DNA of 42,173 nt from SZUA-36 sp964650905 (GTDB lineage: Bacteria; Pseudomonadota; Gammaproteobacteria; Xanthomonadales; SZUA-36). Below the pieces are notes generated by a model, which worked only from the letters and a program-made list of their open reading frames with translations, had not been told where the DNA came from and did not search any database. The DNA is taken from positions 1 through 42,173 of the forward strand of contig CAZYVH010000017.1 in assembly GCA_964650905.1 (NCBI GenBank), given 5' to 3'. This document shows positions 32,002 through 40,320 of this stretch, one piece after another. Numbering within the stretch: position 1 is the stretch's first letter; each line of letters opens with the position of its first letter. The translations under genes were made by a program, and so were the position numbers.

Positions 32002-33123
32002 ATGGATGAAGATACACCTGATATCAGCCTGGAATCGTGGCTCGTCTCGGCTGGTCGCGACACCGCGCCCGGTGCACCGCTCAACGTACCGCCGGTTCCC
32101 GCGTCAAACTTCATTATCGGCAATGGGTACGAGTACTCCCGTGATGATGGCACACCGACATGGGAAGCGCTTGAAGAAGTCGTCGGCGGGCTTGAGTCTG
32201 GCAAGGCCTTGGTGTTTGCATCCGGCATGGCCGCCATCGCCTCTGTGTTCGATCAGCTTGCAACCGGCGCCGTTGTAGTTCTGCCAGATGACTGCTATCA
32301 GGGCGTTGCAAGTCTGGCGGCAGCAGGCGCTGACAAAAAGCGCTGGTCTTTGCAGCGTGTACCCGTTGATGATACGGCCGGCTGGATTCGCGCCTGCGGC
32401 GTCGCTGACCTGATTTGGCTGGAATCACCCTCGAACCCCTTGCTCACCGTGTCAGATCTTGAGGCAATCTGCGCAGCACCGCGTAAGCAAGGGACGATCG
32501 TGGCCGTGGACAATACGTTTGCTACACCGCTGAATCAGCAACCGCTTGCCTTCGGCGCGACGGTGTCCTTGCAATCAGCTACGAAGTTTATTGGCGGCCA
32601 CTCCGATTTGCTGGCAGGAGTCGCCACGACGAAGGACGATGCACTATGGCATGCTCTGAGGAAATCCCGAAAGCTGACCGGGGCCACACCAGGAACACTG
32701 GAGACGTTCCTTGCGGTTCGCGGTGCCAGGACCCTTGCGCTTCGCCTGGAACGTGCTCAGCAGACAGCCATGTTACTCGCGAAGCAGCTTGAAACGCACC
32801 CGATGGTTACTCGCGTTCGATATCCGGGCCTGACCTCGCACCCGACGCATACCGTCGCCAAGCGTGTACTCAAGGGGTTCGGAAGTATCATCTCGTTTGA
32901 TGTGACTGGGGGAGCAGAGGCCGCCGATGCTGTTTGCAAACGCATCCGACTCATCCGCCACGCCACCAGTCTCGGTGCTGTGGAATCAACGATGGAACGA
33001 AGGGCCGCTATTCCAGGACAGCACCACATTCCACCCTCGCTCCTGCGAATCAGCGTTGGTATCGAGAATGCGAATGATCTCTGGGCTGATCTCGACTCAG
33101 CGATGCGGTCTGTTGCACCGTGA
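32002..33123 (+). CDS. Cystathionine gamma-lyase/synthase-like PLP enzyme
   Basis: A fold type I enzyme of the Cys/Met metabolism family, which performs transsulfuration or elimination on cystathionine, homoserine esters or cysteine. The protein has 373 residues. The active-site tyrosine region YEYSRDDGTPTWEALE lies near 43-58, where most relatives have YSRxxNPT. FASGMAAI near 72-79 binds the phosphate, D170 in VDNTFATP contacts the PLP nitrogen, and the Schiff-base lysine is K195 in QSATKFIGGHSD. Its wording is closer to what I remember of actinobacterial cystathionine gamma-lyases than to E. coli MetB or MetC. It stands alone between long spacers, so horizontal acquisition is likely but unproven. 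The precise reaction is open. Confidence 0.85.
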   Translation: MDEDTPDISLESWLVSAGRDTAPGAPLNVPPVPASNFIIGNGYEYSRDDGTPTWEALEEVVGGLESGKALVFASGMAAIASVFDQLATGAVVVLPDDCYQGVASLAAAGADKKRWSLQRVPVDDTAGWIRACGVADLIWLESPSNPLLTVSDLEAICAAPRKQGTIVAVDNTFATPLNQQPLAFGATVSLQSATKFIGGHSDLLAGVATTKDDALWHALRKSRKLTGATPGTLETFLAVRGARTLALRLERAQQTAMLLAKQLETHPMVTRVRYPGLTSHPTHTVAKRVLKGFGSIISFDVTGGAEAADAVCKRIRLIRHATSLGAVESTMERRAAIPGQHHIPPSLLRISVGIENANDLWADLDSAMRSVAP

Positions 33124-33218
33124 GCATAAAAAAGCACGGGGTCTCCTTCGTAGAGGCTCGCACCATTCGTTCGAGCCGATGCTGGAAAGCTTTGTGGCGC
33201 TTCGCGGTGAGTTTCTAG
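33120..33218 (+). pseudogene. Possible BrnT-like toxin remnant
   Basis: A short frame directly after the PLP enzyme reads VSIKKHGVSFVEARTI before losing similarity and stopping. KHGVSF.EA is the hallmark segment near the N-terminus of BrnT-family RelE-like toxins. The preceding residues of BrnT and the catalytic remainder are missing, and no BrnA antitoxin follows. Only about 12 residues support this, so chance is a real alternative. Confidence 0.2.
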
Positions 33219-33412
33219 AGCACGTGGATTGCCTGCTGTCCGGCGCCATCATCCAGGATACTGGTGAGATATGCAGGTTAGTATTACCATTTAATACAGA
33301 AAAAACCGGAGCTTGATAAGTACACGTGCATCACAATTTCTCCTTTCAGCAGAAGACGGCACCCATGGCGGTGAAATGCAGTGACTCAATTACGACATCG
33401 CCGGTAACCTGA
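33219..33412. other. Spacer between convergent genes
   Basis: Non-coding as far as I can tell, between the PLP enzyme region and the esterase gene. I see no strong terminator for either gene. Confidence 0.4.
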
Positions 33413-34417
33413 TTAGTTTTTACGGTGGGCTTTGAAAAAATCCCACATGACATCATTTGCTGAAATGTGTCTGCTGGGTGCATCGGCAAAACCCCATCCC
33501 TTTTTCCCTCCCGGCCAGGCATGTCCCTGGTCGAAAATCAGATACTGCACCACCTCCGAACCACGGCATCCCTGCTTGAAAGTGAGCGTCATATATTTTT
33601 TTCTCTTACTAAACCTTTTTTCCGCCTTGCCATTACAGCCATTGGCCTGCGTCCAGAACCTATGCATCGTTCGCGCCGGTGTGACAAAGACCGGGGTTTT
33701 GCTAATGAATTTCTTCTGTATCCCACCTTCATACGGAACGTGCATGTCTTTCTTCCCGTTAAAAGCAATCACGGCGACAGGAAAAGCGGGCGATGGAGGC
33801 ATGAGATAATCCCCATTTGCCTCCTGTTTCCCTCCTACGGAGCCCACAACAGGAGCTATGGCGGCAATTTTTTCCGACAGCCTGGCCGCAAGCAGGTGGC
33901 AGAGCATGGCACCATTTGAAATACCGGTGGCATAGATTCTGTCTGGTTTGATGAGTAGTCCGTTTTCCAGCCGGTTGATGAGTTTCCGGACAAAGCCGAC
34001 ATCATCGACATGGTTTTTCAGGGCGTAGCCAAATCCAAATCTGACATTCCAGGTTAAAAGTTTCTTTTTTAAAACCCCGTTGCCATTCGGCGCAACCAGT
34101 ATAAAACCTTCCCGGTCCGCTTTTTTGGCCAACCCGGTGCTGCCAAGAAACTGGCTGGCATTACCGGCACCACCGTGAAAGGCCAGGACCAGAGGGAGTG
34201 GGGCCCTGCCATTATACTGCGGGGGAATATGAAGAATATAGCTTCGCTTGGCCCCTGCGTAGTGCATTTCAAGATCATATTGCCCTGGCTGAGCAGGCAA
34301 GCTGACCACGGCCTTGCAAGGCATGGCGGGCGTGAGTGCCGTGAAGCCTAATAGCACACCTATCCAAATGATGCCGGAATAACGACTTTTACACCTGATT
34401 GGCGACACGATATTCAT
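33413..34417 (-). CDS. Secreted PHB-depolymerase-like esterase (LpqC type)
   Basis: An alpha/beta hydrolase of the polyhydroxybutyrate depolymerase/feruloyl esterase group. Exported, so it would act on external polyesters or plant-derived esters and not on intracellular PHB granules. From the ATG at 34417 it has 334 residues, with GGGAGG 7 nt upstream. A signal segment lies at about 15-36. The oxyanion motif HGGAG is at 81-85, the nucleophile S167 is in GISNG, D224 is in FNGKKDMHVPY and H299 is in DQGHAWPGG, so the triad is complete. The polymer-binding domains of classic extracellular depolymerases are absent. The true substrate is unknown. Confidence 0.85.
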   Translation of the reverse strand: MNIVSPIRCKSRYSGIIWIGVLLGFTALTPAMPCKAVVSLPAQPGQYDLEMHYAGAKRSYILHIPPQYNGRAPLPLVLAFHGGAGNASQFLGSTGLAKKADREGFILVAPNGNGVLKKKLLTWNVRFGFGYALKNHVDDVGFVRKLINRLENGLLIKPDRIYATGISNGAMLCHLLAARLSEKIAAIAPVVGSVGGKQEANGDYLMPPSPAFPVAVIAFNGKKDMHVPYEGGIQKKFISKTPVFVTPARTMHRFWTQANGCNGKAEKRFSKRKKYMTLTFKQGCRGSEVVQYLIFDQGHAWPGGKKGWGFADAPSRHISANDVMWDFFKAHRKN

Positions 34418-34769
34418 GGCTTGCCTCCCGTTACGATAAGCCCAGCTTGGTATATCAATGGGGTCACCCATTAGCCGCCTCCAGTCAAGTGGCACAAAGC
34501 AACCCTGGTGTCAGCCAACATTTTATACTAATGGTAGTAAACTGATTGCGCACCTGGGTTTTCAGTCTTGGTGCTGACAATTCCTGTTTCAGGGCATAAC
34601 TGCCCTCAACCTCCTCCGCAAACCCGGTAACACCGTGCCGGTTGCCAGCGGCGATATTCGTAATCATCTTCATCATGGCAAAATGATTAAAATGGAGCCT
34701 GGCAAATTGGAGTCAGCTACTATCTAGACTGTAAATTGATAATGAAAATTGATAATGAGGAGAGTTCCT
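34418..34769. other. Divergent spacer upstream of esterase and GFA genes
   Basis: About 350 nt, AT-rich toward the GFA gene. A 63-codon minus-strand frame at 34485-34676 begins MMKMITNIAAGNRHG but has no ribosome site and no relative I recognise. A 13-nt tandem repeat just before the GFA start is listed separately. Promoters for both flanking genes must lie here but are not obvious. Confidence 0.4.
34735..34760. repeat. 13-nt tandem repeat before the GFA gene
   Basis: Two adjacent copies of ATTGATAATGANN (ending AA, then GG) lie immediately upstream of the start. The second copy supplies part of the GAGGAG ribosome site. Confidence 0.6.
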
Positions 34770-35189
34770 ATGATTAATGGGGGTTGTGACTGCGGTAAGG
34801 TACGTTACCAGGTGCAGGGGAAAATTGAAGAACTTTGCCACTGCCATTGCTCTATATGTCGACGAATTCACGGCGCCGCATTTGTAACGTGGGGTGGTGT
34901 CGCACGTGAAGCATTCAGCTTTGTATCAGGCGAGCAGGATCTCGGTCGCTACGCTTATTCAGAGCGTTCGGACAGCTTTTTTTGTACTACGTGTAGCTCA
35001 ACAATACTGGTTGACTTCAAGACGGAACCACACAGGCTTTACATAACACTCGGCACGGTCAATGGCGATGTCGACTGCCCTGACGGCTATCACCAATTCG
35101 TCGGATCGAAAGCTCCCTGGTATGAAATCACCGACAAGCTGCCGCAACACAATGGCTGGATGGATGACACAGACTATATCATTCGCTAA
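34770..35189 (+). CDS. GFA/CENP-V family zinc protein
   Basis: A small zinc-binding protein of the family named after glutathione-dependent formaldehyde-activating enzyme; most members have no proven activity. The protein has 139 residues from the ATG at 34770, with AGGAG about 8 nt upstream. Zinc ligands are visible as C6 and C8 in GCDCGKVRY, C25, C27 and C30 in CHCSIC, and C72 and C75 in CTTC. The C-terminal APWYEITDKLPQ segment is also typical. It converges with atpC, occupying the place where glmU often lies in related genomes. No formaldehyde dehydrogenase gene is nearby, so a formaldehyde role is not supported. Confidence 0.9.
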   Translation: MINGGCDCGKVRYQVQGKIEELCHCHCSICRRIHGAAFVTWGGVAREAFSFVSGEQDLGRYAYSERSDSFFCTTCSSTILVDFKTEPHRLYITLGTVNGDVDCPDGYHQFVGSKAPWYEITDKLPQHNGWMDDTDYIIR

Positions 35190-35233
35190 GGGCTGACTCG
35201 TTGCCAGCGTCTTTTATTTGTTTGAATTGCCAA

Positions 35234-35659
35234 TCAGCGTTTCAGGCTCTTGCGCAAGCGCTCCATGGCCTGCAACTGGGCAACCGCCTCGGCCAGCTTG
35301 GCCTGGGCTTCGGCGATTTCCATGTCGCCGGTGCGGTCGGCCAGTTCGCGCTCGGCTTCAGCCTTGGCGGCCTGGGCCGCGGCCTCGTCGAGGTCTTCAC
35401 CGCGCAGGGCGGTGTCCGCCAGGACCGTGACCATGTGTGGTTGCACCTCCAGTATGCCGCCGGATACGAAGTAGAACAGTTCTTCACCGGTGGGATCCTG
35501 CACCCGGACGGGGCCGGGTTTAAGCTGGGTGATCAGCGGCGCGTGACGGGGGCTGATGCCCAGTTCACCGGCCACACCGGTCGCGAATACCATGGCGGCT
35601 TCACCCGAGTGAATTTCCTCGTGGGCGCTAACGATGTCGCAACGTATGGTCTTGGTCAT
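35234..35659 (-). CDS. atpC: ATP synthase epsilon subunit
   Basis: The central-stalk subunit of F1 that couples rotation to the c-ring and inhibits ATP hydrolysis. The protein has 141 residues, with the N-terminal beta sandwich at 1-85 (GELGISPRHAPLITQLKPGPV is characteristic) and the helical C-terminal inhibitory domain from about 90. AGGA lies 8 nt before the ATG. Last gene of the atp operon. The adjacent N gap lies in the spacer between it and atpD, not in the coding sequence. Confidence 0.96.
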   Translation of the reverse strand: MTKTIRCDIVSAHEEIHSGEAAMVFATGVAGELGISPRHAPLITQLKPGPVRVQDPTGEELFYFVSGGILEVQPHMVTVLADTALRGEDLDEAAAQAAKAEAERELADRTGDMEIAEAQAKLAEAVAQLQAMERLRKSLKR

Positions 35660-35669
35660 ATCAAAATCC

Positions 35670-35715
35670 TGAGCTTCGTAATCCTGAGGGCAACGCAGTC
35701 AGCGGTGAAACAGAC
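35670..35715 (+). repeat. 46-bp direct repeat, copy 1 (gap edge)
   Basis: This 46-nt sequence ends exactly at the first N and is identical to the 46 nt that begin right after the gap. The position and identity indicate an unmerged contig overlap more than a biological repeat. Confidence 0.9.
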
Positions 35716-35815
35716 NNNNNNNNNNNNNNNNNNNNNNNNNNNNNNNNNNNNNNNNNNNNNNNNNNNNNNNNNNNNNNNNNNNNNNNNNNNNNNNNNNNNN
35801 NNNNNNNNNNNNNNN
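35716..35815. other. Assembly gap of 100 N
   Basis: A run of exactly 100 N, the usual placeholder for a gap of unknown size. It lies in the atpD-atpC intergenic spacer. Identical 46-nt flanks suggest that no sequence is really missing. Confidence 0.99.
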
Positions 35816-35861
35816 TGAGCTTCGTAATCCTGAGGGCAACGCAGTCAGCGGTGAAACAGAC
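35816..35861 (+). repeat. 46-bp direct repeat, copy 2 (gap edge)
   Basis: The exact second copy of the sequence at 35670-35715, beginning at the first base after the N run and ending 4 nt before the atpD stop codon. Confidence 0.9.
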
Positions 35862-35865
35862 ATCT

Positions 35866-37263
35866 CTAAGCGGCCTCTTTTTTACTGGCCATCGCAGCAC
35901 CCTTGGCAACTGCTTCTTCAATACCGCCAACCATGTAAAACGCCTGCTCGGGCAGGTGGTCGTAGTCGCCATCAATGATACCCTTGAAGGCACGGATGGT
36001 GTCTTTCAGCGTCACGTATTTACCCGCTGAGCCGGTAAAGGTTTCGGCCACGAAGAATGGCTGAGATAAAAAGCGCTGCACTTTACGGGCACGCGAAACA
36101 ACCTGTTTGTCTTCTTCGGACAGTTCATCCATACCGAGGATGGCGATGATATCCTTGAGTTCCTTGTAGCGCTGCAACACGCCCTGAACGGAGCGGGCCA
36201 CGTCATAGTGCTCCTGGCCAATCAGGTTGGGGTCCAGCAGACGTGAGGTGGAATCGAGTGGGTCAACGGCCGGGTAAATACCCTGCTCGGCGACATTACG
36301 GCTCAGCACCAGGGTTGCATCAAGATGCGCAAAGGTGGTGGCCGGCGACGGATCGGTCAGGTCATCCGCAGGCACATACACAGCCTGGAATGAGGTGATT
36401 GAACCGGTCTTGGTGGTCGTGATGCGTTCCTGCAACAGACCCATTTCAAGCGCCAGTGTCGGTTGGTAACCCACCGCTGAAGGCATGCGGCCCAGCAGTG
36501 CGGACACTTCCGTTCCGGCCAGCGTGTAACGATAAATATTGTCGATGAACATCAATACGTCTTTGCCCTGGTCGCGAAATTCTTCAGCCATGGTCAGACC
36601 GGTCAGGGCAACCCGCAAACGGTTACCCGGCGGCTCGTTCATCTGGCCGTAAACCAGCGACACCTTGCTGAGTACATCGGCGTCTTTCATTTCGTGATAG
36701 AAGTCATTGCCCTCGCGGGTGCGTTCACCTACACCGGCGAACACCGAAAAACCCGAGTGCTCGATCGCAATGTTACGGATCAGTTCCATCAGCGTAACCG
36801 TTTTACCCACACCGGCACCACCAAACAGACCGACCTTACCACCCTTGGCGATCGGCATGATCAGGTCAATTACCTTGATGCCGGTTTCCAGCACGTCATT
36901 GCCGCCGGCCTGTTCTTCATACGAAGGCGGCTTGCGGTGAATGGGCATACGCTTTTCTTCCCCGATGGGGCCTTGCTCATCGATTGGACGCCCGAGAACG
37001 TCCATGACGCGACCCAGGGTTTTCTCACCCACCGGAACGCTGATGGCGGCACCGGTGTTGGATACCGGCAAGCCACGTTTCAAGCCATCGGTTGAACCCA
37101 GCGCGATACAACGCACCACACCATCACCAAGCTGTTGCTCGACTTCCAGCACGATATCGGTTCCGTCGACATTACAGGCGTTGAAAACTTTGGGCATCGC
37201 CTCACGCGAAAACTCCACGTCTACGACGGCTCCGATAACCTGAACAATTGATCCAGTACTCAT
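35866..37263 (-). CDS. atpD: ATP synthase beta subunit
   Basis: The catalytic subunit of F1, where ATP is made from ADP and phosphate. The protein has 465 residues, with Walker A GGAGVGKT at 148-155, catalytic GER at 179-181 and the regulatory DELSEED loop in the C-terminal domain. AGGAG lies about 7 nt before the ATG. Order G-D-C is standard, and the gap to atpG is 31 nt. Confidence 0.98.
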   Translation of the reverse strand: MSTGSIVQVIGAVVDVEFSREAMPKVFNACNVDGTDIVLEVEQQLGDGVVRCIALGSTDGLKRGLPVSNTGAAISVPVGEKTLGRVMDVLGRPIDEQGPIGEEKRMPIHRKPPSYEEQAGGNDVLETGIKVIDLIMPIAKGGKVGLFGGAGVGKTVTLMELIRNIAIEHSGFSVFAGVGERTREGNDFYHEMKDADVLSKVSLVYGQMNEPPGNRLRVALTGLTMAEEFRDQGKDVLMFIDNIYRYTLAGTEVSALLGRMPSAVGYQPTLALEMGLLQERITTTKTGSITSFQAVYVPADDLTDPSPATTFAHLDATLVLSRNVAEQGIYPAVDPLDSTSRLLDPNLIGQEHYDVARSVQGVLQRYKELKDIIAILGMDELSEEDKQVVSRARKVQRFLSQPFFVAETFTGSAGKYVTLKDTIRAFKGIIDGDYDHLPEQAFYMVGGIEEAVAKGAAMASKKEAA

Positions 37264-37294
37264 TGATTAGCTCCTAATATGCCAGTGGCCTGCC

Positions 37295-38158
37295 CTAAAC
37301 GGCAGCGGCTCCGCCGACGATTTCTGAAATTTCCTGCGTAATCGCTGCCTGTCGGGCCTTGTTGTAAACCAGGTTCAGTTCGTCGATCAGATCACTTGCA
37401 TTGTCCGTCGCACTCTTCATTGCAATCATGCGGGCAGCGTGTTCGGATGCAAGGTTTTCCAACACACCCTGGTAGACCAGGGCTTCGATATAGCGAACCA
37501 TGACGCCATTGAGAAGGGTTTCGGCATCCGGTTCATAGATGTAGTCCCAGATATCCCTGATTTCTTCATCATCGGTCGGAGGCAAAGGCAACAACTGCTC
37601 AATGACCGGCTTTTGCACCATCGTGTTGATAAAGTCGTTATACACCAGGTAGACACTGTCAACCTGCTGCTCACGGTATGCTTCCAGCATGGTCTTGATG
37701 GTGCCGATCAGGTCTTCGATCTGGGGGGTTTCACCCAAACCACTGGCCACCGCAGCGACTTCAACTTTGATATTCCTGAAATGGGCAATGGCTTTTTTAC
37801 CGAGTGCGACCAGGCTGATGTCCACACCCTTTTTTTGGTAGCTGCGCATATCCGCCAGCACTTTCTTGAACAGGTTGTTGTTCAGGCCTCCGCACAGACC
37901 ACGGTCGCTTGAGATCACGATGTAACCAACCTTCTTCATATCCGGGTGCTTGATGGTGAACGGATGGCGGTACTCAGGGTTGGCCTTGCCGAGATGGCCG
38001 ATAACACGGTGCATCATGCGAGCATAAGGCCGGCTCTCTTTCATCAAATCCTGCGATTTGCGAATTTTGCTGGCCGAGACCATCTCCAGCGCGGAAGTCA
38101 CCTTTTTGGTGTTCTCCACGCTGCGGATCTTGCTGACAATCTCTCTTCCGCCTGCCAT
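37295..38158 (-). CDS. atpG: ATP synthase gamma subunit
   Basis: The rotating central shaft of F1. The protein has 287 residues. The N-terminal coiled-coil segment AGGREIVSKIRSVENTKKVTSALEMV and the matching C-terminal helix (NLVYNKARQAAITQEISEIVGGA) are conserved. The short helical form without the photosynthetic regulatory insert is seen. GGAG precedes the ATG by about 9 nt. Confidence 0.97.
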   Translation of the reverse strand: MAGGREIVSKIRSVENTKKVTSALEMVSASKIRKSQDLMKESRPYARMMHRVIGHLGKANPEYRHPFTIKHPDMKKVGYIVISSDRGLCGGLNNNLFKKVLADMRSYQKKGVDISLVALGKKAIAHFRNIKVEVAAVASGLGETPQIEDLIGTIKTMLEAYREQQVDSVYLVYNDFINTMVQKPVIEQLLPLPPTDDEEIRDIWDYIYEPDAETLLNGVMVRYIEALVYQGVLENLASEHAARMIAMKSATDNASDLIDELNLVYNKARQAAITQEISEIVGGAAAV

Positions 38159-38187
38159 ATCAGATTACTCCGTCAGGTTATCCCGTT

Positions 38188-39732
38188 TTACCAGCTGCCC
38201 GTGGCTTTGAATTCATCACAGCCGGCTTTCAGCTGGCCCTGGACCTCATCGTCCCAGCCGCCTGTGTTAAGGGTTTCCATCATGTCGGACTGTGAGTTAT
38301 TCATGTAGTCCAGCAAGGCCGTTTCGAATGCACCTATCTTCTGCATCTCGACGTCATCCATGAGACCGCTGTCAACGGCGTACAGGGACACCGCCATCTC
38401 GGCAACGGTCATCGGGCTGTACTGAGGCTGCTTCATCAGCTCGGTAACACGCTGGCCTCGTTCCAGCTGGGCGCGGGTCGCGTCATCCAGGTCGGAGGCA
38501 AACTGTGCAAAAGCCGCCAGCTCACGATACTGCGCCAGTGCCAGGCGCACGCCACCACCGAGCTTCTTGATTACCTTGGTCTGTGCCGCGCCCCCGACAC
38601 GCGATACCGAAAGACCGGCGTGGACCGCCGGGCGGATACCACCGTTGAACAGGTCGGTTTCGAGGAAGATTTGGCCATCGGTAATGGAGATCACATTGGT
38701 CGGCACAAACGCCGATACGTCACCTGCCTGGGTTTCGATGATCGGCAGCGCTGTCAACGAACCCGTTTTACCTTTGACCGCACCATCGGTAAATTTTTCA
38801 ACGTATTCCTCGTTGACCCGCGCCGCACGTTCGAGCAGGCGCGAATGCAGATAGAAAACATCGCCCGGATAGGCTTCACGGCCCGGCGGACGACGCAATA
38901 GCAGGGACACCTGGCGGTAGGCCCAGGCCTGCTTGGTCAGATCGTCATAAATAATCAGCGCGTCTTCACCCCGGTCGCGGAAGTATTCACCCATGGTGCA
39001 ACCGGCGTACGGTGCCATGTACTGCATGGCAGCGGAATCGGACGCGGATGCATTCACGACGATGGTGTGCTCCATGGCACCGTGTTCTTCCAGTGTTTTA
39101 ACCACGTTGGCAACCGTCGACTGCTTCTGGCCGATGGCTACATAGATACACTTAATGCCGGAACGGACCTGATTGATGATGGTGTCGATAGCGATCGCTG
39201 ACTTGCCGATCTGGCGGTCACCGATGATCAGTTCGCGCTGACCGCGACCGATCGGCACCATGGCGTCAATGGACTTCAGACCGGTCTGCACCGGTTGCTC
39301 AACTGACTTGCGCCAGATTACACCCGGCGCCACTTTTTCGATCGGGGCGAAACCGTCATTGTCAACCGGTCCCTGGCCATCGATCGGCTCACCGAGGGCG
39401 TTGACAACCCGACCCAGCAAACCGGGACCATGGGGAACTTCGAGAATACGCCCTGTACATTTGACCGTGTCACCTTCAGTGATATGTTCATAATCACCGA
39501 GGATTACCGTGCCAACCGAATCGCGCTCGAGGTTCAGCGCGAGCCCATAGGTGTTGCCCGGGAACTCGATCATTTCACCCTGCATGGCGTCTTCGAGGCC
39601 ATGGATCCGGGCAATGCCGTCAGATACACTAACCACGGTGCCTTCGTTGCGGGTTTCGGCGGCAATGTTCAGCGCCTCTACGCGCTGTTTGATCAGCTCC
39701 GAGATCTCAGATGGATTCAATGTAGTCTGCAT
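38188..39732 (-). CDS. atpA: ATP synthase alpha subunit
   Basis: The non-catalytic nucleotide-binding subunit of F1. The protein has 514 residues, near E. coli's 513. The N-terminal helix that meets the delta subunit starts MQTTLNPSEISELIKQRVE, Walker A GDRQIGKS is at 171-178, and the arginine-finger region (VSRVGGAAQTKVIKKL) is intact. AGGA lies about 8 nt before the ATG. Confidence 0.98.
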   Translation of the reverse strand: MQTTLNPSEISELIKQRVEALNIAAETRNEGTVVSVSDGIARIHGLEDAMQGEMIEFPGNTYGLALNLERDSVGTVILGDYEHITEGDTVKCTGRILEVPHGPGLLGRVVNALGEPIDGQGPVDNDGFAPIEKVAPGVIWRKSVEQPVQTGLKSIDAMVPIGRGQRELIIGDRQIGKSAIAIDTIINQVRSGIKCIYVAIGQKQSTVANVVKTLEEHGAMEHTIVVNASASDSAAMQYMAPYAGCTMGEYFRDRGEDALIIYDDLTKQAWAYRQVSLLLRRPPGREAYPGDVFYLHSRLLERAARVNEEYVEKFTDGAVKGKTGSLTALPIIETQAGDVSAFVPTNVISITDGQIFLETDLFNGGIRPAVHAGLSVSRVGGAAQTKVIKKLGGGVRLALAQYRELAAFAQFASDLDDATRAQLERGQRVTELMKQPQYSPMTVAEMAVSLYAVDSGLMDDVEMQKIGAFETALLDYMNNSQSDMMETLNTGGWDDEVQGQLKAGCDEFKATGSW

Positions 39733-39784
39733 TGTATTTTTCCTGTCAGACCGCCCGGTTATCGGGCAATCGGTATTCTTTCAA

Positions 39785-40318
39785 TTAACTTAATGAAACT
39801 TCCAGTCGGTTCAATCGGCCTATTAATGAGCCGTCGATAACCTGGTCGCCCGCATAAATGATGGCTCCGCCCAAAACTTCGGGATCGACATCGTTACTCA
39901 GGGTTATGTCACGATCAAAACGTCTGGCCAGTGCTGTTTTCAAGCGCTCGATTTGCGATTCCTGCAAAGACACCGCAGAAACCACGCGCACCTTCAAATG
40001 TTTTTCAGAGTCCGCACGTAGCTGCTGGTACAACCGGGATATCTCATTACACAAGGTTAAGCGGTCGTTCGCCGCCAGCACACCCAGGTAACCCTGAAAA
40101 CGGTGATCAATATCACCCCCGATGGCCTCCGCAATAATCTCGACCGCCTGGGCGGCATCGGCGTGCGGGCCTTGCAGCCAGGCAGCCATGTTTTCATCAC
40201 CGGTAATCGTTGCGGCCGCTGACAGCAGGTCATCCCACAGAGCAAGCTTGGCGTCGTTACGGGCCAGTTCAAATGCCGCCTTCGCATAGGGTCGCGCCAG
40301 TGTCGTCAGGCTGCTCAT
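39785..40318 (-). CDS. atpH: ATP synthase delta subunit
   Basis: The peripheral-stalk subunit that joins F1 alpha to the b dimer. The protein has 177 residues, with the N-terminal helical bundle starting TLARPYAKAAFELA and the C-terminal signature DPEVLGGAIIYAGDQVIDGSLIGRL. Only 2 nt separate it from atpF, so translation is probably coupled. Confidence 0.97.
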   Translation of the reverse strand: MSSLTTLARPYAKAAFELARNDAKLALWDDLLSAAATITGDENMAAWLQGPHADAAQAVEIIAEAIGGDIDHRFQGYLGVLAANDRLTLCNEISRLYQQLRADSEKHLKVRVVSAVSLQESQIERLKTALARRFDRDITLSNDVDPEVLGGAIIYAGDQVIDGSLIGRLNRLEVSLS

Positions 40319-40320
40319 GT

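Noticed and set aside
31808..32017. 69-codon minus-strand frame (and a longer one at 31737-32237) in the comM downstream spacer
   Set aside because: Low-complexity Lys/Arg-rich sequence without a ribosome site, and it overlaps the start of a well supported plus-strand gene.
32927..33316. 129-codon plus-strand frame extending past the PLP enzyme gene
   Set aside because: The first half is a shadow of the PLP enzyme; the second half gives a short unrecognised peptide with no start of its own.
34485..34676. 63-codon minus-strand frame upstream of the esterase
   Set aside because: It has a plausible-looking N-terminus (MMKMITNIAAGNRHG) but no ribosome site and no recognised relative; kept only as a note in the spacer entry.
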